Assembly (NCBI GenBank): GCA_030146745.1
Contig: JASLBD010000113.1
Coordinates: forward strand, 1-5,490
Length of the DNA stretch: 5,490 nucleotides
Reading direction: 5' to 3'
Origin: Allosphingosinicella sp.
Lineage (GTDB): Bacteria; Pseudomonadota; Alphaproteobacteria; Sphingomonadales; Sphingomonadaceae
Shown here: piece after piece, positions 1-5,392 of the stretch
How the letters are laid out: each line of letters begins with the position of its first letter
How positions within the stretch are numbered: position 1 is the first letter of the stretch
Notes under the pieces: model-generated
Told to the model about the DNA's origin: nothing
Databases searched by the model: none
What the model saw: only the letters and a program-made list of their open reading frames with translations
Position numbers and translations under genes: made by a program

Positions 1-825
1 GCGGTGACCGAGCGGATCGAGCTGATGGTCGCGGTCCGGCCCAATTTCCACCAGCCGGCCCTGTTCGCCAAGCAGGCGGCGAATATCGACAATATCAGCG
101 GCGGGCGGCTGTCGCTCAACGTCGTCTCCTCCTGGTGGGCCGACGAGGCGACCCAATACGGCCTTCAGTTCGACCAGCATGACGATCGCTACGCCCGGAC
201 CCGGGAATGGCTCGACGTGGTCGACGGGCTGTGGAGCGAGAAGCGCTTCACCTATGAGGGCGAGCGCTACCGGCTGAAGGACGCGATCTGCGAGCCCAAG
301 CCGGTGAGCAGGCCCCGCCCGACAATCTATGCCGGAGGCGAGAGCGACACGGCCAAAACGATGATCGCGGCGCAGTGCGATGCCTATGTCATGCACGGCG
401 ATCCGGTCGCGGCGGTGGCGCCCAAGATCGCGGACATGGAGGCGCGGCGCGAACGGATCGGCAAGCCGGCGATGCACTATGGCATGGCCGCCTATGCGAT
501 CGTCCGCGACAGCGAGGCCGAGGCGAAGCGAGAGCTGGACCGGATCACCGCGCTTCCGCCCGAGCCGCCCAGGGGCTTCGACAATTTCGACCAGTGGCTG
601 TCCGGCACCCAGCTCGAGCGCGAGCTGAAGCTCCAGGAATATTCGGTGTCCAACCGCGGCCTCAGGCCCAATTTCGTCGGCACGCCCGAGCAATTGCGCG
701 AGCGGATCGAGGAATATGAAGCGGCCGGGCTCGACCTCCTCCTGCTCCAGATGAGCCCGCAGGCGGAGGAGATGGACCGCTTCGCCGGCCAGGTCATCGC
801 GCCGATGAAGAGTGAATGTCGCTAG
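1..825 (+). CDS. LLM-class flavin-dependent monooxygenase (SsuD/SfnG-like), 5'-truncated
   Basis: This encodes the C-terminal 274 residues of a luciferase-like (TIM-barrel) flavin-dependent monooxygenase, an enzyme type that uses reduced FMN from a partner reductase and O2, in the cytoplasm. Family signatures, numbered from the first window codon, are ISGGRLSLNVVSSWW (32-46), HDDRY (60-64), PRPTIYAGGES (about 105-115), a basic loop SNRGLR around Arg219 that by eye matches the active-site arginine loop of SsuD, and VGTPEQL (226-232) before the last barrel helix. The frame is open to base 1 and the conserved sequence starts at once, so roughly the first 80-90 residues lie upstream; the GTG at base 4 is not a believable start. 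Relatives oxidise alkanesulfonates or dimethylsulfone to release sulfite or sulfinate, but the substrate here cannot be read from the sequence. No sulfonate transporter or flavin reductase gene is visible. The family call is firm and the substrate is unknown. Confidence 0.92.
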   Translation, partial: AVTERIELMVAVRPNFHQPALFAKQAANIDNISGGRLSLNVVSSWWADEATQYGLQFDQHDDRYARTREWLDVVDGLWSEKRFTYEGERYRLKDAICEPKPVSRPRPTIYAGGESDTAKTMIAAQCDAYVMHGDPVAAVAPKIADMEARRERIGKPAMHYGMAAYAIVRDSEAEAKRELDRITALPPEPPRGFDNFDQWLSGTQLERELKLQEYSVSNRGLRPNFVGTPEQLRERIEEYEAAGLDLLLLQMSPQAEEMDRFAGQVIAPMKSECR

Positions 826-859
826 GGACCCTCACCAGCGACTGTCCCGCCGCGGGCGG

Positions 860-888
860 TTGAAAAAGCGCGCTTTCCAGCCTATCTT
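860..888 (+). promoter_or_regulatory. Putative sigma70-type promoter of nadA
   Basis: A TTGAAA hexamer (860-865) and a TATCTT hexamer (883-888) are separated by 17 bp, the ideal spacing for a housekeeping promoter. They match the consensus at five and four of six positions. This would start transcription near base 895 and give a leader of about 100 nt before nadA. The spacer carries the perfect palindrome AAAGCGCGCTTT (865-876), listed separately. The position, after the upstream stop codon and before nadA, suits independent transcription of nadA. Sphingomonad promoters often diverge from the E. coli consensus, so this remains a prediction. Confidence 0.5.
865..876. promoter_or_regulatory. 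Perfect 12-bp palindrome in the nadA promoter spacer (candidate operator)
   Basis: AAAGCGCGCTTT is exactly self-complementary and lies between the predicted -35 and -10 elements, where a bound dimeric repressor would block RNA polymerase. NAD-synthesis genes are under transcriptional repression in many bacteria, and NadQ is the regulator described for some Alphaproteobacteria. I do not know its site well enough to assign this palindrome to it. One to three perfect 12-mers are expected by chance in a window this size, so position is the main argument. Confidence 0.3.
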
Positions 889-986
889 CCGATCCATCCA
901 TTCCGCGCCTTTCCAGATCACGGTCGGGGCACGAGAGCTAAGCGAAACCGGCAATTCGGGACGGACCGCCACGGGCGAGTCTCCAC

Positions 987-991
987 AGGAG
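987..991 (+). promoter_or_regulatory. Ribosome binding site fixing the nadA start
   Basis: AGGAG lies 8 nt before the ATG at base 1000, an optimal distance. The same bases overlap the in-frame GTG at 991, so that codon cannot be the start. The AGGA core also sits in the loop of a small potential hairpin whose 4-bp arms are CCAC (983-986) and GTGG (991-994). Confidence 0.75.
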
Positions 992-999
992 TGGCAGCA

Positions 1000-2001
1000 A
1001 TGAACGCACCGAACACGAGCCTCAGGGGGCTCGACCTCGCCGCGGAGATCGACCGGCTGCGCAAGCAGCGCAACGCCGTCATCCTCGCCCATTATTACCA
1101 GACCCCGCAAATCCAGGACCTCGCCGATTTCGTCGGCGACAGCCTCGATCTGTCGCGCAAGGCGGCCTCCACCGACGCGGACGTCATCGCCTTTTGCGGC
1201 GTTCGCTTCATGGCCGAGACCGCCAAGATTCTCTCGCCGCACAAGATCGTCGTCCTCCCCGACATGAACGCCGGATGCAGCCTCGAGGACAGCTGCCCGC
1301 CCGACCAGTTCAAGGCGTTCCGGGAGGCCCATCCGGACCATATCGCGCTCACCTACATAAATTGCTCGGCGGCGGTGAAGGCGCTGTCCGACATCATAGT
1401 CACCAGCTCGTCGGCCGAGATCATCCTCTCGCAGATCCCGAAGGAGCAGAAGATCATCTTCGGGCCGGACAAGAATCTCGGCGGCTATCTCGCCCGCAAG
1501 ACCGGCCGCGACATGCTGCTCTGGCCGGGCGTGTGCATCGTCCATGAAGCTTTCTCGGAGACCGAGCTTCTGAAGCTCAAGGCGCTTCATCCGGGGGCGC
1601 CGGTGCTCGCCCATCCCGAATGCCCGCCGCAGATCCTCGATCATGCCGATCTGGTCGGCTCGACCAAGGCGATCCTGGACTATGCTTTGTCGTCGCCATC
1701 GGACGTCATGATCGTCGCCACCGAGCCCCACATCATGCACCAGATGGAGAAAGCGGCGCCGCACAAGAAATTCATCGGGGCGCCCGGCGCGGACGGCAAT
1801 TGCAACTGCAACATGTGCCCGTACATGGCCCTCAATACGATGGAGAAGCTCTACGTCGCGCTCCGCGATCTCGAGCCGCGCATCGAGCTGGACGAGGATT
1901 TGCGGCTGGCGGCCAAGAAGTCGCTCGACCGGATGCTGGAGATGGCCGGGCGCACTGTGGGGCAGGGCGACGTCGGCCGGCCGGTGATCGCGGGCGGGTA
2001 G
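1000..2001 (+). CDS. nadA: Quinolinate synthase NadA
   Basis: NadA condenses iminoaspartate with dihydroxyacetone phosphate to give quinolinate, the first committed pyridine-ring precursor of NAD, using an oxygen-sensitive [4Fe-4S] cluster in the cytoplasm. The 333-residue product has a normal length and a complete set of family motifs: AHYYQTPQIQ near residues 30-39, GDSLDLSR (46-53), DMNAGCS with Cys93, YINCSAAVKA (119-128), TSSSAE (135-140), GVCIVHE with Cys179, AHPEC (204-208) and GNCNCNMCPYMALNT with Cys273. Cys93, Cys179 and Cys273 are the expected cluster ligands. The last one sits in a CxCxxC pattern (268, 270, 273), whereas E. coli has CxxCxxC. The start was chosen as ATG 1000, because the AGGAG before it is 8 nt away and overlaps the upstream GTG 991. 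A predicted promoter lies at 860-888. The usual partner nadB is not adjacent; nadC is about 2.5 kb downstream on the same strand. A strong hairpin begins 8 nt after the stop. Confidence 0.97.
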   Translation: MNAPNTSLRGLDLAAEIDRLRKQRNAVILAHYYQTPQIQDLADFVGDSLDLSRKAASTDADVIAFCGVRFMAETAKILSPHKIVVLPDMNAGCSLEDSCPPDQFKAFREAHPDHIALTYINCSAAVKALSDIIVTSSSAEIILSQIPKEQKIIFGPDKNLGGYLARKTGRDMLLWPGVCIVHEAFSETELLKLKALHPGAPVLAHPECPPQILDHADLVGSTKAILDYALSSPSDVMIVATEPHIMHQMEKAAPHKKFIGAPGADGNCNCNMCPYMALNTMEKLYVALRDLEPRIELDEDLRLAAKKSLDRMLEMAGRTVGQGDVGRPVIAGG

Positions 2002-2009
2002 GGCTAAAT

Positions 2010-2114
2010 CCCTCTCCCCGGCGGGGAGAGGGCAGGGTGAGGGGGCTCGGCGTCCGAGAAAAGTCGCGGCCGCCGAACCCCCTCACCCCAACCCTCTCCC
2101 CCCAGGGGAGAGGG
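2010..2114. repeat. Composite two-fold symmetric hairpin repeat after nadA
   Basis: This intergenic block is built as a mirror image. The left hairpin has arms CCCTCTCCCC (2010-2019) and GGGGAGAGGG (2023-2032) around a 3-nt GGC loop. The right hairpin has the identical arms at 2092-2101 and 2105-2114 around CCA. Between them, GGGTGAGGGGG (2035-2045) is the exact reverse complement of CCCCCTCACCC (2078-2088), so the whole element can fold on itself. The centre (2046-2077) contains a further small CTCGG/CCGAG stem at 2046-2050 and 2054-2058. It resembles the bacterial REP/BIME class of dispersed intergenic palindromes. No transposase is present. It could slow or end transcription after nadA, but no T-run follows either hairpin, so I do not call a terminator. 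Confidence 0.8.
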
Positions 2115-2119
2115 GGACC

Positions 2120-2150
2120 GGGGGTGAAGACATGGGCGCCCTTCACCCCC
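2120..2150. repeat. Inverted repeat, 10-bp stem with 11-nt loop
   Basis: GGGGGTGAAG (2120-2129) is the exact reverse complement of CTTCACCCCC (2141-2150), leaving an 11-nt loop. It sits between the composite repeat and the small ATGCCAGC hairpin, as one more module of the repeat-filled gap. The C-run in its right arm is not followed by T residues, so it does not look like an intrinsic terminator. Confidence 0.6.
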
Positions 2151-2154
2151 TGGG

Positions 2155-2174
2155 ATGCCAGCCTTCGCTGGCAT
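2155..2174. repeat. Short palindromic repeat (ATGCCAGC stem, CTTC loop)
   Basis: ATGCCAGC (2155-2162) and GCTGGCAT (2167-2174) form a perfect 8-bp stem around CTTC, followed by GACGG. Hairpins of this shape followed by GACGG are, from general knowledge, common dispersed repeats in GC-rich proteobacterial genomes. The repeat contains an ATG in frame with the downstream peptidase, which creates a false N-terminus beginning MPAFAGMT. That peptide is simply the repeat in translation and should not be annotated as protein. Confidence 0.65.
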
Positions 2175-2215
2175 GACGGATGGGGACGCGCTAATCGCTT
2201 CCCCAGCACAGTACC

Positions 2216-2220
2216 GGAGA
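2216..2220 (+). promoter_or_regulatory. Ribosome binding site fixing the peptidase start at TTG 2227
   Basis: GGAGA lies 6 nt before TTG 2227. The product from that codon starts with a basic residue, a hydrophobic stretch and an alanine-rich cleavage region, as a secreted protein should. The alternative ATG at 2155 falls inside a repeat hairpin and has no comparable Shine-Dalgarno sequence. Confidence 0.7.
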
Positions 2221-2226
2221 CCGCCC

Positions 2227-4323
2227 TTGAATCGCTTCCTCGTCCCCGCCGCTTCCCTGCTCCTCCTCGCCGCCGCTCCGGCCGCCTCGGACGATCCCTA
2301 TCTCTGGCTGGAGGAAGTGGAGGGCAAGCGCGCGCTCGATCAGGTCAAGGAATGGAACGCCGCGACCGAGGCGCAGCTCACCCGCGATCCCAAGTTCGAA
2401 AGCTACCGCCAGCGCGCTCTCGCCATCCTCGACGACAAGGAGCAGATCGCCACCCCGGACCAGATATTGGGCGACAAGGTCGCGAATCTCTGGCGTGACG
2501 CGAGCAACCCGCGCGGCCTCTGGCGGATCTCGCCGCTCGCCGCCTATCGCGCCGGCAAGCCGCAGTGGCGCACGGTGATCGACGTCGACGCGCTCGGCAA
2601 GCAGGAAGGCAAGAGTTGGGTGTGGCACGGCGCAAATTGCCTCGCGCCCCAATATCGCCGCTGCCTCGTGTCGCTGAGCCCGGGCGGCACCGATGCCGAC
2701 GTGGTTCGCGAGTTCGATCTCGGCACCGGCCGTTTCGTCGCGGGCGGCTTCGTCATTCCCGAAGCCAAGAGCAGCGTGACGTGGGTCGATTCCGATACCC
2801 TGCTCGTCGGAACCGATTACGGCGAGGGGAGCCTGACCAAGTCCGGCTATCCGCGGATCCTCAAGATGTGGAAGCGCGGCACTCCGCTCGCCTCGGCTCG
2901 CACCCTGTTCAAGGGCGAGGCCGGCGATGTCAGCGTCGATCCGATCGCGATCCAGAGCGCCACGAGGCGCTGGGTGTTCGTCGACCGCGGCAAGACCTTC
3001 TGGACCAACGAGCGCCATCTGCTGACCCCCGCCGGAGGGCTGGTGCCCGTGCCGCTTCCGGCCGACGCCGAGCTGGAGGACGTGATCGGCGACCAGCTCA
3101 TCGCCAAGCTTCAGAGCCCGCTCGGGGCTTTTCGCGCCGGCACCCTGGTCGCTTATTCGCTTCGCGACATCCTCGCCCGAGGCACCGCTCTGCCCCGGCT
3201 GGTGATGGCGCCGACGGCGAAGCAGGCGATCGAGGAGGTTTCGGCGTCCGACAACGTACTTTGGGTCAAGGCGCTCGACGACGTGTCGGGCAAGTTGTTC
3301 GCCCTCACTCCGAGGAAGAACGGCACCTGGGCCTCGCGCTCGATCGCCCTTCCGGCGAACAGCACGGTCCACCTGCTCTCGGTAGGCGGTAAGCCGGACC
3401 TCGCCTTCGCCACCGTCGAAGGCATGCTGACACCGCCCGCGCTCTACGCGGTGCAGCGCGGCGGCCGGCCGTCGCTGGTCCAGCGCCTGCCCGCGAAGTT
3501 CGACGCCTCGACCCGAACCGTCGAGCAGCGCTTCGCGACCTCCAAGGACGGCACCAAGGTCCCCTATTTCCTCGTCCGCCGGAAGGGTGTGGACGGGCCC
3601 GTGGCCACCCTGATCCACGCTTATGGCGGGTTCCGCGCCGCCCAGACTCCCGGCTACCTCACCGGCCAGCCCTATCGCGCCGGGCCGCTCGGGATGTTCT
3701 GGACCGAGGAGGGCAATGCCTATGTCCTCGCCAACATCCGCGGCGGCGGCGAATACGGGCCCGATTGGCACAAGTCGGTGCTTCGCGAGAACCGCCAGAA
3801 AAGCTTCGACGATCTCCATGCCGTCGCCGAGGATCTGATTCGGACGGGAGTGACCGAAAAAGGCAAGATCGGCATTTCCGGCCGCTCCAACGGCGGAGTC
3901 CTGGTCGGCGCGGCGATGAACCAGCGGCCGGACCTCTATTCGGCGGTCATTTCGGGATCCCCGCTCCACGACATGAAGCGCTATTCGCACCTGCTGGCCG
4001 GAGCGTCGTGGATCGACGAATATGGCGATCCCGACAAGCCGGAGGACTGGGCCTTCCTGTCGAAATATTCGCCCTACCAGAATCTGAAGAAGGGCGTCCG
4101 CTACCCGGCCGTCTTCTTCTACAGCTCGACCAAGGACGACCGGGTCCACCCCGGCCACGCCCGCAAGATGGCGGCGCGGCTGGAGGAATATGGCAACCGC
4201 TTCTACTTCCACGAATATCTGGAAGGCGGCCACAGCGTCGGCGCCGACAATGCCGAGGACGCCAAGCGGGCGGCCCTGCTGATGGCGTACCCGAGGCGCG
4301 AGCTGGCCGGGGTGGGGCGGTAG
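2227..4323 (+). CDS. Secreted prolyl oligopeptidase-family serine peptidase (S9A-like)
   Basis: The product is a 698-residue serine peptidase of the prolyl oligopeptidase fold. This family cleaves short peptides, often after proline, and this member is probably periplasmic. Residues 1-21 look like a signal peptide (Arg3, hydrophobic core 4-17, cleavage near the AAS at 19-21). The mature N-terminus DDPYLWLEEVEG is the usual family opening, a beta-propeller region follows to about residue 430, and the rest is an alpha/beta-hydrolase domain. Visible motifs are AYGGF (465-469), NIRGGGEYG (503-511), the nucleophile motif GRSNGG with Ser554, ASWIDEYG with Trp595, KDDRVHP with Asp637 as probable catalytic acid and Arg639, and GGHS with His669. 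Ser554 and Trp595 fall at the same residue numbers as in porcine prolyl oligopeptidase, and the S1 tryptophan and Arg639 favour proline specificity. Classic members read GGSNGG, so Arg553 is a variation. Repeat blocks flank the gene, and its position between nadA and nadC does not imply a role in NAD synthesis. The exact substrate is unproven; oligopeptidase B is a less likely alternative. Confidence 0.93.
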   Translation: MNRFLVPAASLLLLAAAPAASDDPYLWLEEVEGKRALDQVKEWNAATEAQLTRDPKFESYRQRALAILDDKEQIATPDQILGDKVANLWRDASNPRGLWRISPLAAYRAGKPQWRTVIDVDALGKQEGKSWVWHGANCLAPQYRRCLVSLSPGGTDADVVREFDLGTGRFVAGGFVIPEAKSSVTWVDSDTLLVGTDYGEGSLTKSGYPRILKMWKRGTPLASARTLFKGEAGDVSVDPIAIQSATRRWVFVDRGKTFWTNERHLLTPAGGLVPVPLPADAELEDVIGDQLIAKLQSPLGAFRAGTLVAYSLRDILARGTALPRLVMAPTAKQAIEEVSASDNVLWVKALDDVSGKLFALTPRKNGTWASRSIALPANSTVHLLSVGGKPDLAFATVEGMLTPPALYAVQRGGRPSLVQRLPAKFDASTRTVEQRFATSKDGTKVPYFLVRRKGVDGPVATLIHAYGGFRAAQTPGYLTGQPYRAGPLGMFWTEEGNAYVLANIRGGGEYGPDWHKSVLRENRQKSFDDLHAVAEDLIRTGVTEKGKIGISGRSNGGVLVGAAMNQRPDLYSAVISGSPLHDMKRYSHLLAGASWIDEYGDPDKPEDWAFLSKYSPYQNLKKGVRYPAVFFYSSTKDDRVHPGHARKMAARLEEYGNRFYFHEYLEGGHSVGADNAEDAKRAALLMAYPRRELAGVGR

Positions 4324-4335
4324 GCGCTCTTAAAT

Positions 4336-4456
4336 CCTCCCCTGCATTCGCAGGGGAGGGGACCATGCGAAGCATGGTGGAGGGGCCTTGCTGAGTCCGG
4401 AAGAACCCCTCCACCGCGCTTCGCGCGGGCCCCCTCCCCGCGAAATCGCGGGGAGG
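4336..4456. repeat. Large two-fold symmetric four-hairpin repeat between the peptidase and nadC
   Basis: Four hairpins are arranged as a mirror image. The first has CCTCCCCTGC (4336-4345) pairing with 4350-4359, loop ATTC. The second has ACCATGC (4362-4368) pairing with 4372-4378, loop GAA. The third has CCGCGC (4414-4419) pairing with 4423-4428, loop TTC. The fourth has CCTCCCCGCG (4433-4442) pairing with 4447-4456, loop AAAT. Between the halves, GGTGGAGGGG (4376-4385) is the exact reverse complement of CCCCTCCACC (4406-4415), around a 20-nt centre. The stem tips differ between halves while stem lengths are kept (10 and 10 bp for the outer pair, 7 and 6 for the inner), which suggests structure matters more than sequence. 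It has the look of a sphingomonad BIME-like dispersed repeat and ends only 20 nt before nadC. There is no T-run after any hairpin and no transposase gene here. Confidence 0.85.
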
Positions 4457-4465
4457 AATTAAGCT

Positions 4466-4470
4466 AAGGA
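4466..4470 (+). promoter_or_regulatory. Ribosome binding site deciding the nadC start
   Basis: AAGGA ends directly against the ATG at 4471, which leaves no spacer for that codon, but it is 6 nt before the in-frame GTG at 4477. This favours GTG 4477. The only other purine-rich site, GGGAGGA at 4451-4457, is part of the last repeat hairpin and lies 13 nt from the ATG, longer than usual. Confidence 0.6.
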
Positions 4471-4476
4471 ATGCGC

Positions 4477-5322
4477 GTGACCTTCTCACTTCCCGGCTTC
4501 GATCTCGACTCCTTCGTCCGCTCGACCCTGGCCGAGGACCTCGGCGAGGCCGGCGACATTACCTCCGAGGCCGTCATCCCCGCCGACGCCCGCTTCGCCG
4601 GCGCGATGGACAGCCGCGAAGCGATCGTCGCGGCCGGACTGCCAATCGCGGAAGCCTTTTTTCGGACGCTCGACCCCAAGGTCGCGATCGACTCACTCGT
4701 CCGTGACGGCGATGCCGTCGAAGCGGGCTCCGACCTGCTCCGGCTGCGCGGCAAGGCCCGGGCTTTGCTCACCGCCGAGCGCTCGGCGCTCAACATCGTC
4801 CAGCATCTGTCCGGAATCGCCACCCTCACCCGGCGCTATGTCGAGGCGATCGCCGGAACCGGCGCGATCCTCCTCGACACCCGCAAGACGATCCCCGGCC
4901 TTCGCCGCCTCGAAAAATACGCCACCCGGATGGGCGGGGCGCGGAACCACCGGATGGGCCTGTGGGATTCGGCGATGATCAAGGACAACCATGTCGCCGT
5001 CGCCGGCTCGGTCGCCGAAGCGGTGCGCCGGGCGGCGGCGGCGGGGATCGGGCGGATCGTCGTCGAGGTCGACCGGCTCGATCAGATCGAGCCGGCGCTG
5101 GACGCGGGCGCCACGCACCTGCTGCTCGACAATATGGACGCGCCGATGCTGCGCGAGGCGGTGGCGCTGGTCGCCGGGCGCGTGCCCACCGAAGCGAGCG
5201 GCGGAGTGACCCTCGAGACGATCCGCGCCAAGGCGGAGACCGGGGTCACCTACGTCTCGGTCGGCCGGATCACCCAGTCCGCGCCGGCCGCGGATATCGG
5301 CCTCGATTTCGCCGCAGCGTGA
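4477..5322 (+). CDS. nadC: Nicotinate-nucleotide diphosphorylase (carboxylating), quinolinate phosphoribosyltransferase NadC
   Basis: NadC joins quinolinate to PRPP, with loss of CO2 and pyrophosphate, to make nicotinate mononucleotide; it acts in the cytoplasm, normally as a dimer of type II phosphoribosyltransferase fold. The product has 281 residues, the usual family size. Numbered from GTG 4477, conserved motifs run in order: LAEDLGEAGDITS (about 18-30), AERSALNIVQHLSGIAT (100-116) with Arg102, LDTRKTIPGLR (133-143) with Arg136 and Lys137, GGARNHRMGLWDSAMIKDNH (153-172) with His158, Arg159 and Lys169, VEVD with Glu197, LLLDNM with Asp218, EASGGV (239-244) and SVGRITQSAP (261-270). These cover the known quinolinate- and PRPP-binding residues. 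The start was chosen by the AAGGA 6 nt upstream; ATG 4471 would add two residues (Met-Arg). A repeat hairpin ends 20 nt before the start, and I see no convincing promoter. It takes the product of the nadA gene in this window, with the peptidase gene in between. Confidence 0.97.
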   Translation: MTFSLPGFDLDSFVRSTLAEDLGEAGDITSEAVIPADARFAGAMDSREAIVAAGLPIAEAFFRTLDPKVAIDSLVRDGDAVEAGSDLLRLRGKARALLTAERSALNIVQHLSGIATLTRRYVEAIAGTGAILLDTRKTIPGLRRLEKYATRMGGARNHRMGLWDSAMIKDNHVAVAGSVAEAVRRAAAAGIGRIVVEVDRLDQIEPALDAGATHLLLDNMDAPMLREAVALVAGRVPTEASGGVTLETIRAKAETGVTYVSVGRITQSAPAADIGLDFAAA

Positions 5323-5334
5323 AATCGCGATTTC
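5321..5334. repeat. Perfect 14-bp palindrome at the end of nadC
   Basis: GAAATCGCGATTTC is exactly self-complementary and overlaps the last two bases of the nadC stop codon. Its 12-bp core AAATCGCGATTT has the same outline (AAA, one base, CGCG, its complement, TTT) as the palindrome AAAGCGCGCTTT in the nadA promoter. It could be a protein-binding site for the next gene, a weak hairpin, or chance. No T-run follows, so it is not a standard terminator. Confidence 0.35.
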
Positions 5335-5392
5335 GGCTTCGCCGCGGGCCGACATACCTCTAAATGAACCGGCAAACAGGGGAGACGGAAAT

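Noticed and set aside
4..6. GTG 4 as the start of the monooxygenase
   Set aside because: The conserved barrel sequence is already under way, the frame is open to the window edge, and family members have roughly 80-90 more residues upstream.
847..859. Terminator after the flavin monooxygenase
   Set aside because: The CCGCC/GGCGG stem is only 5 bp and is followed by TTGAAAAA, not a T-run; it merges into the predicted -35 element.
832..1764. A 310-codon minus-strand open frame opposite nadA and its promoter region
   Set aside because: It is the compositional shadow of nadA, with low-complexity Arg/Gly/Asp-rich content and no credible start context.
2010..2032. Intrinsic terminator after nadA
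   Set aside because: The hairpin is strong but is followed by CAGGGTGAGG, with no T-run. Identical stems recur at 2092-2114 as part of a repeat, so it is listed as a repeat; some termination effect remains possible.
2010..2174. CRISPR-like array of repeated hairpins
   Set aside because: The repeats are inverted modules of differing sequence without regular unique spacers, and there are no cas genes.
2173..2196. Promoter for the peptidase (ATGACG with CTAATC)
   Set aside because: The hexamers are only 12 bp apart, too close for a sigma70 promoter, and the first is part of the repeat.
2191..4233. A 680-codon open frame on the minus strand opposite the peptidase gene
   Set aside because: Its product shows no recognisable domain, and long antisense frames are expected opposite GC-rich genes with few stop codons. 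The plus strand carries a complete catalytic triad and family motifs.
5331..5365. Promoter for the last partial gene (TTTCGG with CATACC, or TTCGCC with CTAAAT)
   Set aside because: The -10 candidates match three or fewer consensus positions and the -35 candidates are weak; co-transcription with nadC is equally plausible.
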